Assembly: GCA_020636995.1 (NCBI GenBank)
Contig: JACJWU010000010.1
Coordinates: 1 to 51,410, forward strand
Reading direction: 5' to 3'
From: Actinomycetota bacterium
GTDB lineage: Bacteria > Actinomycetota > Actinomycetes > S36-B12 > UBA10799
Length of the DNA: 51,410 nt
Position numbers and translations under genes: made by a program. Every line of letters begins with the position of its first letter. Positions within the stretch are counted from its first letter, which is position 1. The notes below the pieces were generated by a model. That model searched no databases. It was not told where the DNA came from and saw only the letters and a list, made by a program, of their open reading frames with translations. Positions 25,869-34,861 of the stretch are shown here, one piece after another.

Positions 25869-26339
25869 TCAGGACCGCGGATTGAGGGCGGCGTACCCGA
25901 CCGCGAGCGACGTCGCGAGGACCAGCCAGACCTGGTAGGGGATCATCGCGACACCTGCCCAGACGTTGAACCGGAAGGCGACCACGACCATCGGGATCGT
26001 CAACACTGCCGCGGCGGCAAGAGCCCACGCCGAGGCCGCCGGCCACTGCTGGACGTAGAACAGGTACGCCCAGGCCAACGCCCCCGCCACGCTGAGGGTG
26101 AACGTGCCGATCCACAGCCACCGGCCGGCGGTCAGGTTGAGTGCGACGAGCGTCCCGACCACACCGAGCACCAGGAAGTTGTACGGCCAGATCAGTCCGA
26201 AGACCACGTCCGGCGGCTGCCAGGCCGGCCGCTCGAGGCTGCGGTACCAGGCACCTCCGGTCCGCACCCACAGGCCGGATCCCACGACGTACACGGCGAG
26301 CACGACCAGATTCGCTGCGACGAGCAAAGCCTTGGACAC
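25869..26339 (-). CDS. TspO/MBR-family membrane protein
   Basis: The 156-residue protein has five hydrophobic helices. The loop after the first reads RPAWQPPDVVFGLIWPYNFL, which is the conserved PxWxPP...W segment of TspO/MBR proteins. The fourth and fifth helices have the Trp-rich pattern and end W..LA.SLA.GYAALN. TspO proteins bind porphyrins and sterols and act in stress responses. The GTG at 26339 gives the usual family length. A much longer open frame upstream on this strand is not coding. Confidence 0.85.
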   Translation of the reverse strand: MSKALLVAANLVVLAVYVVGSGLWVRTGGAWYRSLERPAWQPPDVVFGLIWPYNFLVLGVVGTLVALNLTAGRWLWIGTFTLSVAGALAWAYLFYVQQWPAASAWALAAAAVLTIPMVVVAFRFNVWAGVAMIPYQVWLVLATSLAVGYAALNPRS

Positions 26340-26429
26340 GCTCTCAGCCTCTCGAGGTTCCTCCCCGCGCACAACCGCAGCGTTGTCGCACCCCCGACCT
26401 ACGGTCGAACCGACGAAAGGGGATGGGGG

Positions 26430-27065
26430 ATGTTCAGTTACCCCGCGCCACGCGGACATACCTACACCGCCAATGGATACGCCGTGATCGACCTCGAGAC
26501 GACCGGCTTCGACGCCCGTCGCAACGATCGGGTGGTCGAGGTCGCCATCGTGCGGGTCGACCACACAGGCCACGAACTGGGTGCCTTCTCGACCCTCATC
26601 CATCCGGGCCGGCCGGTCGGCGCCACCGCAGTTCACCACATCACAGATGACATGGTGTGCGACGCCCCAACGTTCCCGGAGATCGCGCCGGCGATCCTCG
26701 CCTGGATGGAAGGCACGGTGATCGTGGCCCACAACGCGGGGTTCGAGGACTCGTTCCTGTCCGCCGAGTTCGCCCGTGCCGGCTGGAAGCTGCCGGCGGT
26801 GCCCGCGCTGGACACTCTTGCGCTGGCGCAAGGTGTCGTGCCCACCGGCAACCACAGACTCCCGACCGTGTGCCAGTGGGCGGGGATCACGATCCACAAC
26901 CCCCACTCCGCACTCGGTGACGCCCGGGCGACGGCGCAGGTGCTTCCCCAACTCCTCACACAGCCGCACCGACCGTTGCGGTGGCAGGTCCCGATGACGC
27001 CGCTCGGCGGTCACCTATCCGGCCGCTACTGTCCGCGGGAAAGCTTGTTGGCCGCCGCACCGTGA
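26430..27065 (+). CDS. DnaQ-like 3'-5' exonuclease (DEDDh)
   Basis: The 211-residue protein has the DEDDh motifs in order: VIDLETTG at about 19-26 (ExoI), HNAGFEDSFL at about 97-106 (ExoII) and HSALGDARAT at about 154-163 (ExoIII). It resembles the epsilon proofreading subunit and stand-alone exonucleases. The last 40 residues are a short extension without known fold. It stands alone upstream of the metal ATPase, so it is probably not the polymerase III epsilon itself. Confidence 0.85.
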   Translation: MFSYPAPRGHTYTANGYAVIDLETTGFDARRNDRVVEVAIVRVDHTGHELGAFSTLIHPGRPVGATAVHHITDDMVCDAPTFPEIAPAILAWMEGTVIVAHNAGFEDSFLSAEFARAGWKLPAVPALDTLALAQGVVPTGNHRLPTVCQWAGITIHNPHSALGDARATAQVLPQLLTQPHRPLRWQVPMTPLGGHLSGRYCPRESLLAAAP

Positions 27066-27112
27066 CCTACGGCACTACCCTGGAAGAGGCTCCCAAGGGG
27101 AGGTGATCGCCC

Positions 27113-29359
27113 GTGCGCAGGCCGGGAACTCTGCTGCTGATCGTGTCTGCGGTAATGCTTCTCCTCGGATTCCTGATACCCGCGGGACGCGATCAACTGT
27201 GGGCGTTCACCGGTGTGCTCGGGGCGGGCGCCGCCGCCCTCACCGTCTGGAAGGGCCTGCGGGCCGGTCGCGGCGGTGTCGACATCCTGGCACTGCTGGC
27301 CATCGCCGGAGCACTGGCCACCGGCGAGTACTTCGCTGCCGCGATCGTCACGGTGATGGTCGGCAGCGGCCAGTACCTGGAAGAGCGTGCGCAGGCCCGC
27401 GCCGAGCGGGAACTGCACCTGCTGGCACAGCGGGCACCCCAGGTCGCCCGTCGCGTGGACGGCGAAGAGGTCCATGAGATCGGTGTGGCTGAGATCGCGC
27501 CGGGCGACACCCTGCTGATCGCCGCCGGCGACATCGTGCCCGCGGACGGCCGGCTGACCGAATCCGGCACGTTCGACGAGTCGGTGTTGACCGGCGAGGC
27601 ACTGCCGGTCGCCCGAGAGCCCGGCGAGGTCATCCGCAGTGGCGTAGTGAACGCCGGCCACCCCACCCGGATGCTGGCCACCGCCGCAGCCGAGCAAAGC
27701 ACCTACGCCGGCGTCATCCGGCTGGTGACACAGGCACAGGCCGCCGCCGCCCCCTTCGTGCGGATGGCCGACCGTCTCGCGTTCTGGTTCGTCCCCCTGG
27801 CGCTGGCCGTAGCGGGCTTCGCCTGGTGGTTCAACGGCACCCCCACCGCAGCCGTGGCGGTGCTGGTCGTAGCCACCCCGTGCCCGCTGCTGCTCGCGGT
27901 TCCGATCGCGATCATCGGCGGGGTCTCACAATGCGCGAAGCGTGGCGTGGTGGTCAAAGGTGGTGCGGCGCTCGAGCAACTCGCGGGTGGCCGGGTACTG
28001 CTGTTCGACAAGACCGGGACCCTCACCGCAGGCCGACCCGAGGTCTCCCACATCAGCCTGGCCCCGGGGGTCGATGACGCCGACGCGCTACGCGTGGCGG
28101 CAAGTGTCGATCAGATGTCACCCCACGTGCTGGCCACCGCTGTGGTCAACGCAGCGCGCCAGCGTCAGTTGCCCTTGACGATGCCTGAACATGTCGAGGA
28201 GATCCACGGGAAGGGGGTTCAGGCAGGCGTTGATGGCAGCCGGATCCGCATCGGGCGGGCGGACTGGATCCTGGGTGACCACGAGCCCACCTGGGCCCAC
28301 CGCGCGCGCCGTCGGGCCGACCTGGACGGATCGCTGATCGCGTTCGTGTCGCGTGACGACGAACCGATCGCCGCCCTGTTGTTCGCCGACCGTATCCGGC
28401 CCGATGCCCCCGGGATGGTCCGGTCACTGCGGGCCGACGGCATGGGCCGGATCGTGCTGGTGAGCGGCGACCGCGCGGATCTGGCCGAGTCGATCGGTCG
28501 CATCGTGGGCGTCGACGCCGTCTGGGCCGATCAATCGCCGGCCGACAAGGTCGCCGTGGTGCGCGAGGAGAGCGAACGCGGCCCCTCGATCATGGTCGGT
28601 GACGGGATCAACGACGCGCCGGCGCTGGCCGCTGCCGGCGTGGGCGTGGCCTTGGCCGCCCGCGGCGCCACCGCCTCGTCCGAGGCCGCTGATGTCGTGC
28701 TCACCGTGGACCGGATCGACCGGCTCGGGGAGGCGGTCCGGATCGCCCGCAGCGCGCGGCGCACGGCGACCCAGGCGGCGTGGCTGGGCATGGGCTTGTG
28801 CTTCGTCGCGATGGGCGTCGCCGCAGTGGGTCTGCTGCCCGCCGCGGCCGGTGCGGTCCTGCAGGAGGGGATCGACCTAGTGGCCATCGTCTGGGCACTG
28901 CGGGTGGGGTTGCTGAGGCCTCACGGCACGCCCAAGATCGCGGCGGCGGATGCGGAGGTCCTCGCCCGGCTGTCGGAGGACCACCAGGAGACGCTCGCGC
29001 TGGTGGAGCGGGTCCGGGACGTCGCCGATGACCTCGAGGAGGGCGCAGACCTCACGCCGGTGCATCGCCTGCTCCACGACCTCGACAGCACGCTGCTGCC
29101 GCACGAACGGGCTGACGAGGCGGAGTTGCTGCCCGCGCTGGCGCGGATCACCGGCAGTGCGGAGGCCACCGGCGCCCTGAGCCGAAGTCACGCCGAGATC
29201 GAGCATCATGTGGCGGGGCTGCACCGCCTCCTGGACGAGCCGGACCTCGACTCGGAGACAGTGACCGACGTGCGTCGCACCCTGTACGGCCTCTACGGGG
29301 TCCTGCGCCTGCACAACGCCCTCGAGGAGGAGACCACCTTCGCGCTCATCGAGCCGTAA
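27113..29359 (+). CDS. P1B-5-type metal ATPase with C-terminal hemerythrin domain
   Basis: The 748-residue P-type ATPase has about six membrane helices, lacks the extra N-terminal pair and metal-binding domains, and has an LTGE loop. Its metal motif is TPCP at about 254, followed by DKTGT near 299 with the phosphorylated Asp and GDGINDAP near 500. The last helix has VLQEGID and then ALR. TPCP plus QExxD and a C-terminal hemerythrin-like domain (about 615-745, with HERADE, SHAEIEHH and HNALEEE) define P1B-5 ATPases, which are linked to nickel, iron or cobalt export. The GTG is preceded by GGGGAGG. Confidence 0.87.
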   Translation: MRRPGTLLLIVSAVMLLLGFLIPAGRDQLWAFTGVLGAGAAALTVWKGLRAGRGGVDILALLAIAGALATGEYFAAAIVTVMVGSGQYLEERAQARAERELHLLAQRAPQVARRVDGEEVHEIGVAEIAPGDTLLIAAGDIVPADGRLTESGTFDESVLTGEALPVAREPGEVIRSGVVNAGHPTRMLATAAAEQSTYAGVIRLVTQAQAAAAPFVRMADRLAFWFVPLALAVAGFAWWFNGTPTAAVAVLVVATPCPLLLAVPIAIIGGVSQCAKRGVVVKGGAALEQLAGGRVLLFDKTGTLTAGRPEVSHISLAPGVDDADALRVAASVDQMSPHVLATAVVNAARQRQLPLTMPEHVEEIHGKGVQAGVDGSRIRIGRADWILGDHEPTWAHRARRRADLDGSLIAFVSRDDEPIAALLFADRIRPDAPGMVRSLRADGMGRIVLVSGDRADLAESIGRIVGVDAVWADQSPADKVAVVREESERGPSIMVGDGINDAPALAAAGVGVALAARGATASSEAADVVLTVDRIDRLGEAVRIARSARRTATQAAWLGMGLCFVAMGVAAVGLLPAAAGAVLQEGIDLVAIVWALRVGLLRPHGTPKIAAADAEVLARLSEDHQETLALVERVRDVADDLEEGADLTPVHRLLHDLDSTLLPHERADEAELLPALARITGSAEATGALSRSHAEIEHHVAGLHRLLDEPDLDSETVTDVRRTLYGLYGVLRLHNALEEETTFALIEP

Positions 29360-30251
29360 AGTGGCGGGCGAACACCCCGCTCGCGTACTCCAGCGCTGCT
29401 TGCGCCACCGGCGCCCGCTTCGCCGCGACCATCGAGTTCGTCCCCATGATCCGGCGCATCCGCGCATCGGGTGCCACTGTGATGATGCGGGTCCCCCGCA
29501 GCGTGCGGGCCTCGCTGCGCAGTTGTGCACGCATCGCGGCCCTCGGCACGTTCCCCGGATCACGCGCCACCCAGTCGGTGGTCGACAGCGGTGCCGACAC
29601 GATCACCAGATCGAGGTCGAGATCCCCGAGCAGATCCAGGCTCACCATGGAGTGCGCGCCGCCGTCGATGTACTTGCGGCCCTCGATCGTCACCGGCGCG
29701 AAGTACCCGGGCACGGCGCAGGACGCTGAAACAGCCTCGGCCACGGTGGTGTGCGCGTCACGACCGAACACCACCCGCTGCCCGGTGTCCAGTTCCACGG
29801 CCACGATCCACGTGGGCCGCTCGGGCCACCGGTCGAACAACGTCGCGAACCTCTGCGCACCGGCATCGACGGGGCGTGTGCCCTCCGGCAGGAAGGCTGA
29901 GAGCGCGACCCCCGGTGGGTATCTCCAGGGGCGGCGCACAACCGCGCGTACCAACTGCGGCGAGGCGGGCCGGCGCTGGCGTCCCACAGACTCGACCGGA
30001 TCGGCGAGCGCGGGCATCCCGCCGAGGATCGCCCTGCCCTCCGCGGACATCGGCTTGCCGGTCACCCGGGCCACATAGTCCGTTGCCGGGAATCCGGAGC
30101 GCATCAGGGCAGCAGCGGTCGACCCCGCAGAGGTGCCGACGATCACCTCGGCCTCCCGGGGATCCACATGATCCGCCAGGGCGTTGAGCACACCGGCGTG
30201 GAAAGCGGTGCCGGTGAGTCCACCCCCGCCGAGGGCCAGTCCTATCCGCAC
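29346..30251 (-). CDS. Patatin-like phospholipase
   Basis: The 301-residue protein opens with GLALGGGGLTG, the oxyanion hole. It has GTSAGS with the catalytic Ser at about residue 45, and YIDGGAH with the catalytic Asp of the Ser/Asp dyad. No transmembrane segment or signal peptide is visible. The 3' end overlaps the convergent ATPase gene by 14 bases. The GTG start is 24 bases from that of the divergent GNAT gene, with both putative -10 hexamers between. Confidence 0.9.
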   Translation of the reverse strand: MRIGLALGGGGLTGTAFHAGVLNALADHVDPREAEVIVGTSAGSTAAALMRSGFPATDYVARVTGKPMSAEGRAILGGMPALADPVESVGRQRRPASPQLVRAVVRRPWRYPPGVALSAFLPEGTRPVDAGAQRFATLFDRWPERPTWIVAVELDTGQRVVFGRDAHTTVAEAVSASCAVPGYFAPVTIEGRKYIDGGAHSMVSLDLLGDLDLDLVIVSAPLSTTDWVARDPGNVPRAAMRAQLRSEARTLRGTRIITVAPDARMRRIMGTNSMVAAKRAPVAQAALEYASGVFARHFTAR

Positions 30252-30257
30252 ACCCCC

Positions 30258-30269
30258 ATCTTCGACAAT
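30258..30269. promoter_or_regulatory. Abutting divergent -10 hexamers for patatin and GNAT genes
   Basis: GACAAT at 30264-30269 lies six bases before the GTG at 30276. On the other strand, GAAGAT (30263-30258) lies six bases before the GTG at 30251. The two hexamers touch, so both genes would give leaderless transcripts. The -35 of each promoter must lie inside the other gene. Inferred from sequence spacing. Confidence 0.45.
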
Positions 30270-30275
30270 GGCTGT

Positions 30276-30767
30276 GTGCGGATACGCAGGGCCTCCACCG
30301 ACGACGACGCCAAGACCGTCCGCGCGATCATCGATGAGGTCTACGTGGGAGGCGGCTGGGCGGACCCGGTGACGTCACCGGAGTACGTGCGGTCCCTGCT
30401 CGACGCCCGCACCCGGATCGCGACGGCGACGGTGTTGCTGGCCGAGCATCGAGGACGTGCGGTGGGGACGGTGACCGCGACCGACGGACCGCCCTGGGCG
30501 AACATCGCACGACCCGGCGAACTGGAGGTGCGGATGCTGGGGGTCCTGCCCACCGCACGCCGAGGCGGTGTCGCGCGGGCGCTGATGGGGGCGTGTGAGG
30601 ATCTGGCCCGCTCCAGTGGCGCACGCCGCATCGTGCTGTCGACCGAACGTGAGATGACCGCCGCGCAGGCCCTGTACGAGACCCTCGGGTACACGCGCAC
30701 CCCGCAACGGGACTGGGTCATCAACTCGACGACGTTGATCACGTACGCGCGCCAGTTGTCCGACTGA
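30276..30767 (+). CDS. GNAT-family N-acetyltransferase
   Basis: The 163-residue protein begins VRIRRASTDDD. It has LGVLPTARRGGVARALMGACE, which fits the acetyl-CoA-binding Q/RxxGxG/A loop of GNAT enzymes, followed by ALYETLGYTRTPQRDW, the usual final strand segment. The GTG at 30276 avoids overlap with the divergent patatin gene and has GACAAT six bases upstream. The acceptor substrate is unknown. Confidence 0.87.
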   Translation: MRIRRASTDDDAKTVRAIIDEVYVGGGWADPVTSPEYVRSLLDARTRIATATVLLAEHRGRAVGTVTATDGPPWANIARPGELEVRMLGVLPTARRGGVARALMGACEDLARSSGARRIVLSTEREMTAAQALYETLGYTRTPQRDWVINSTTLITYARQLSD

Positions 30768-30822
30768 CACAGGGGGCGATGGCAATCCTCGGCGCTGGGA
30801 CTGCTGTGAGGTAGGCATAGGT

Positions 30823-31140
30823 ATGGCCATGACGCATCTACCCGACCTCGGGGCGCTCATCGAGACCAACGAGGACGCGACCGTCTCCCGCACGGCACTG
30901 CGAGCCGAAGGTGTACGGATCGTGCTCTTCTCCTTCGACACCGGGCAAGAACTCACCGAGCACACCGCCGCGATGCCCGTGCTGCTGCACCTCATCGACG
31001 GGGCGATCACGGTGACAGCCGGCGACGACACCGTCGAACTCCTACCCGGGGGTGTCATCCACCTGCCCGCCCGGCAACCACACTCGCTGGTCGCGACGCA
31101 ACCCTCGCGCATGGTGCTGACGATGTTGGACCCGCGCTGA
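30823..31140 (+). CDS. Small cupin-domain protein
   Basis: The 105-residue protein is a single cupin barrel. HTAAMPVLLHLIDGAITVTAG covers the first motif region, with a modified metal site. LPGGVIHLPARQPHSLVA forms the second motif, keeping a Pro and the His of HSL. The first motif lacks the full HxH-E set, so metal binding may be altered. The 3' end is three bases from the convergent carotenoid oxygenase. Probably cytoplasmic. The role is unknown. Confidence 0.78.
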   Translation: MAMTHLPDLGALIETNEDATVSRTALRAEGVRIVLFSFDTGQELTEHTAAMPVLLHLIDGAITVTAGDDTVELLPGGVIHLPARQPHSLVATQPSRMVLTMLDPR

Positions 31141-31143
31141 CGC

Positions 31144-32616
31144 CTACGCCGCGTCCCACCCCGGCAACGCCGAACCAGGGGCCCACGTCGAGTGGGTTCC
31201 GCTACTGATGCGCTCCGGCAGCGTGACCCGGGCGATCGGCCCGTCCATCACCCGCGCGGCATCGAACACCAGGGCCTGTGAGCGGTCCTCGACCATGTCG
31301 ATGGTGAAGGTCACAAGGTAGCCGTCGTCCTCACCCGTGCCACCCACGCGGGGAGCCATGGCGGTTTCGCTGCAGTAGACACCCTCGGGCAGCGAGAAGC
31401 GCTCCTCCGCACCTGTCACCACGTCGTGCTTGACCAGCCCGTTGAACAGGAACCGCCCCGGCACACCCGTCGCCGCATAGGCGTAGCGGTGCGGACGGCC
31501 CCCGTGCAGACCGTTGATCATCCCGAACTCGGTGATCGTCTCGGACAGTCGCTCCTCCTTCACCAGGCCGGTCACCAGATTCAGCCGCCAGCGGTGCAGG
31601 TACGTCTGCATCCCGTCCAGGGAGAGGAACCGCGAGATGCGCTCGTAGTAGGTCGCATCCGGCGCCACGCTCGGCTGCGGATCGTCCTGGAAGAAGCCGT
31701 CGAGCACGATCTCGTCGCCATCCTCGTAGGCGTTCACCCAGTGCAGCACGTACGTCGGATCAGCCTCGAACCAGCGGATCTGCTCGGGGGCGCCACGGCG
31801 CGGGATCACACCGAGCCGGGTGGGCAGTTCGGGGTGGAACGCCGGGGCGTAGACCCCTTTGCTCATGAGCGCCGGCTCCCAGTACAGCGGGCAGTCGTTG
31901 AGGATCGCGTAGTTGTCCGTGAACGCCATGTCGTGCGGGATGCGCGGGCCGGGCAGGTCGATGGGCACGTAGTGGACGAGTGTGTCCGATGCGTCCACCA
32001 CGCCGTAGTTCAGGAACGGCTCGTCGACGCTGTAGTTGAAGAACATCAGCTCACCGGTGTGCTCGTCGATCTTCGGGTGCGCCGAGGTCCCGCGTTCAGG
32101 CGTCCAGGGGGCCTTGCCGCGCGGATCGAGTGTCAGCGGATCCATCCGGTACGCGTCGCCGCACTCGAAGTGGCTGGACACCGCGAAGCCGTTGTGCACG
32201 ACCACGTCGGTGCTCGAAGCGTCCTTGAGCATGCGCCGGGCGCCCCAACCGGGACGCTTGGCCTTGTCCGGGCGCTCTGCCAGCCCGGCCCACAGCGGAC
32301 CACCTTCCTGCTGTTCGGCCAGCAGACCGTCGGTGCGCACGAACTTGTTGCGGTAGAAGGCGCGGCCGTCCTTGAAGCCCACCATGTGGATCATCCCGTC
32401 GCCGTCGAACGGGTGGTAGCGCCCGATCGCCGGATGGACGGGGTTCTCCGTGTTGCGCAGGTACACGCCGTCGAGATCGGCCGGCAGTTCCCCTTCGACC
32501 TCGAGGTCATCGGCGCGCCACTCGGTGTTCTGCGGCCGCCAGGGCCCGGTCCGGTAAGGGTGGTCGTCGTCCTCGGGGAGGTTGCTGAGCATGCGGCCGA
32601 CGATCTCGATGTCCAT
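31144..32616 (-). CDS. Carotenoid oxygenase (RPE65/CCD family)
   Basis: The 490-residue protein has the family start with RNTENPVHPAIGRYHPFDGDGMIH. The four iron-binding His contexts are visible in order: SAHPKID, IPHDMAF, LHWVNAYE and GTHSTW near the C-terminus. Members cleave carotenoids or stilbenes with non-haem iron. ATG at 32616 is chosen because TACGCT lies six bases before it; an in-frame start at 32637 would add seven residues. No carotenoid-synthesis genes are near, so the substrate is open. Confidence 0.9.
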   Translation of the reverse strand: MDIEIVGRMLSNLPEDDDHPYRTGPWRPQNTEWRADDLEVEGELPADLDGVYLRNTENPVHPAIGRYHPFDGDGMIHMVGFKDGRAFYRNKFVRTDGLLAEQQEGGPLWAGLAERPDKAKRPGWGARRMLKDASSTDVVVHNGFAVSSHFECGDAYRMDPLTLDPRGKAPWTPERGTSAHPKIDEHTGELMFFNYSVDEPFLNYGVVDASDTLVHYVPIDLPGPRIPHDMAFTDNYAILNDCPLYWEPALMSKGVYAPAFHPELPTRLGVIPRRGAPEQIRWFEADPTYVLHWVNAYEDGDEIVLDGFFQDDPQPSVAPDATYYERISRFLSLDGMQTYLHRWRLNLVTGLVKEERLSETITEFGMINGLHGGRPHRYAYAATGVPGRFLFNGLVKHDVVTGAEERFSLPEGVYCSETAMAPRVGGTGEDDGYLVTFTIDMVEDRSQALVFDAARVMDGPIARVTLPERISSGTHSTWAPGSALPGWDAA

Positions 32617-32648
32617 ACCCGCAGCGTAGGCGGGCACGGCGCGACTGC

Positions 32649-34379
32649 CTAGCCGGTGAGGTGGTGCCCGTCGCGTGCGACGTGACGGCGGGCGTGGGCA
32701 ATGGCGTCGGGGGTGTGGTCGAAGGCGTGGTTCTGCTCGGCCAGGTGCTCCAGCATCCCTGTGGCCGACATCGGCGGGCGGAAGCGATCCGGCAGTCCCG
32801 ACACCAACACAGTGATCCCTCGGTTCTCAAGACTGCGAATCGTGTCTGACAGCACCGCCGCCCCGGTGGCATCGAGGGAGGTCAGATGCGCCAATCGCAA
32901 TATGACGACCCGGATGTCGCTGACTTCGGCAAGTTCCAGCAGCGCCGAGTGTGCACCCCCGAAGAAGAGCGGACCCTCGAAGCGGAACGCGACGATGTGC
33001 TCATCGAGCAGTTCCCGCTCCTCAGCTGTGTGGGCGTCCGACCCGCCCACATCCTGCAGCGGGGTCTCGGTGAGAGTGGCCGAGCGGGCCACCTGACGAA
33101 GCGCGATCGCCCCCGCAGTGACGATCCCCAGGATCACCGCGGTCGCGAGGTCGAGAGCCACCGTCGCCACGAAGGTGATCAGCAGGACCAGCGCATCACT
33201 GCGGCCCGAGTGCAGAAGTGCCCGCAGGCTCGACACTTCGACCATCCGCAGCGCCGTGGCGATCAACACACCTGCCAGTGCGGCCAAGGGGATCAGACTG
33301 ACCGCGGCCCCCAGAATCAGGACCACTCCCAGGAGCACCGCGGAGTGGACGATCGCCGCCAGCCGGGACACCGCCCCCGTGCGGACGTTGACCGCGGTAC
33401 GCGCGATGGCCGCGGTGGCGGGGATACCACCGAACAGCGGGCTGGCGATGTTGGCCAACCCCTGACCGAACAGTTCCCGATCGGGGTCATGGCGCTGGGA
33501 GACGCTCATCGCATCCGCCACGGTCGCCGACAACAGGCTTTCCAGCGCCGCCAACGCCGCCACTGCGACGGCGGGTGCGACCAGTGTGCGCAGATCGATG
33601 AGCGTGAACGTCGGCAGACTCGGCAGTGGCAGCGTGGACGGCAATGCCCCAATGGTGGCGACGTCGAGGTGTGCCACCTGCACCAGCAGCGTGGCGGCCA
33701 CGACCGCGATCAGCGCGACGGGTACGGCAGGCCTGATCCGCAGACGCGCGGCAACGATCATCACCCCCGCGACCCCCGCAGCGAGCAGCGCCGGCACCCA
33801 CTGCGGCGCCGTCAACCACTGGCCGACCGCACGCACCGCGACGATGACGACCTGCTCGCCCGCGCCCGTCACCCCCAAAGCCGCGGGGACTTGTTGCAGA
33901 GCGATGATCACCGCGATGCCGAGCGTGAATCCCTCGATGACGGGCAGCGGGATGAAGCGCACGTAGCGCCCCAGCCCCACCAGCGCCATGATCACGAGGA
34001 GGGCACCGGCCATCAGACCCACAACCAGGACACCATTGGCGCCGTACTGCGCCACGATCGGCACCAGAACGACGGTCATGGCGCCCGTGGGACCGGAGAT
34101 CTGGACGTTGCTCCCCCCGAACACGGCAGCCACCGTGCCCGCGATGATCGCGGTGATCAGCCCCGCCGCTGCGCCCAGCCCCGAGGTGATGCCGAAGGCC
34201 AGGGCCAATGGCAGTGCGACCACCCCGACCGTGATCCCGGCGATGAGATCCCTCTGCGGTGCGATGCGCATGGCGCGGTAGTCGGCGCCCCTCGGCAGAA
34301 GGGCCCCGACCCGATGTCCGAACCACGCGGTGCCGGACCGCACGTCCTGTCGCCAATCCCCCTCAGATGACGTGCTCAC
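32649..34379 (-). CDS. SulP-family anion transporter with STAS domain
   Basis: The 576-residue protein has the SulP membrane core with about 10-14 helices. DLIAGITVGVVALPLALAFGI matches the N-terminal SulP pattern, and SGPTGAMTV with GGIPATAAIARTAVN are conserved substrate-region segments. The C-terminal 110 residues (about 455-565) form a STAS domain, with LRLAHLTSLDATGAAVLSD as the typical Asp/Ser loop. The start overlaps the ArsR gene stop by four bases, so the two are coupled. The anion (sulfate, bicarbonate or other) is not determined. Confidence 0.9.
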   Translation of the reverse strand: MSTSSEGDWRQDVRSGTAWFGHRVGALLPRGADYRAMRIAPQRDLIAGITVGVVALPLALAFGITSGLGAAAGLITAIIAGTVAAVFGGSNVQISGPTGAMTVVLVPIVAQYGANGVLVVGLMAGALLVIMALVGLGRYVRFIPLPVIEGFTLGIAVIIALQQVPAALGVTGAGEQVVIVAVRAVGQWLTAPQWVPALLAAGVAGVMIVAARLRIRPAVPVALIAVVAATLLVQVAHLDVATIGALPSTLPLPSLPTFTLIDLRTLVAPAVAVAALAALESLLSATVADAMSVSQRHDPDRELFGQGLANIASPLFGGIPATAAIARTAVNVRTGAVSRLAAIVHSAVLLGVVLILGAAVSLIPLAALAGVLIATALRMVEVSSLRALLHSGRSDALVLLITFVATVALDLATAVILGIVTAGAIALRQVARSATLTETPLQDVGGSDAHTAEERELLDEHIVAFRFEGPLFFGGAHSALLELAEVSDIRVVILRLAHLTSLDATGAAVLSDTIRSLENRGITVLVSGLPDRFRPPMSATGMLEHLAEQNHAFDHTPDAIAHARRHVARDGHHLTG

Positions 34380-34714
34380 GGGGTGGCCGCCGGACGGGCG
34401 AGATCGTCGACGAGTCCCCCGCGTCCCTTGGCGTCGGTCTGGATGATCTCTCGGGCGGCCGCCAGGAGTTGCTCCACCGCTGGCAACGACAGCGAGTAGA
34501 TCACGTCGCCCTTGTCGTGGCGCTTGGTCACGAGTCCGGCCAGGCGCAGGACCGCCAGTTGCTGCGACAAGCTCGCCGCTTCGATGTCGATGGCTGCGCG
34601 CAACTCGCGGACGGGCTTGTCACCGGCTGCCAGGAGTTCCAAGACCCGGATGCGCACCGGGTGCCCGAGCGTGCGGAAGAACTCTGCCTTCGCCTGGTAG
34701 AGCGGAACGGGCAT
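34376..34714 (-). CDS. ArsR-family winged-helix repressor
   Basis: The 112-residue regulator from ATG 34714 begins MPVPLYQAKAEFFRTLGHPVRI. It has the ArsR helix-turn-helix (PVRELRAAIDIEAASLSQQLAVLRLAGLV) and a beta wing with KRHDKGDVIYSL. The classical ELCVC metal site is absent: the helix has no cysteine. It may therefore sense by other thiols or ligands, like other ArsR relatives. An upstream frame with TTG at 34753 exists. The gene is translationally coupled to the SulP transporter, and an operator lies just upstream. Confidence 0.9.
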   Translation of the reverse strand: MPVPLYQAKAEFFRTLGHPVRIRVLELLAAGDKPVRELRAAIDIEAASLSQQLAVLRLAGLVTKRHDKGDVIYSLSLPAVEQLLAAAREIIQTDAKGRGGLVDDLARPAATP

Positions 34715-34728
34715 GAATCCTCGTTTCA

Positions 34729-34754
34729 CTTGCAGAAGTATGCAACTCTGCAAG
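34729..34754. promoter_or_regulatory. Inverted-repeat operator for the ArsR-SulP operon
   Basis: CTTGCAGA (34729-34736) and TCTGCAAG (34747-34754) form a perfect eight-base inverted repeat with a ten-base spacer. The spacer includes GTATGCAA. It lies 15-40 bases before the ArsR start, with CATACT inside as a possible -10. An ArsR-family dimer would bind such a site and repress itself and the transporter. Confidence 0.65.
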
Positions 34755-34861
34755 AGTAACTCCCCACTGCCCAGCCACTGCGGGCGACCTCCGCCGATCT
34801 CGCGCCACGACCGCCCGGGCCGCCCCGCGCCAGCACCCCGCCACTGGCGATGGCCGCGTGG

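Noticed and set aside
26340..27014. Extension of TspO to 381 residues
   Set aside because: It is antisense to the DEDDh exonuclease. The family length is about 150-160 residues, matching the GTG at 26339.
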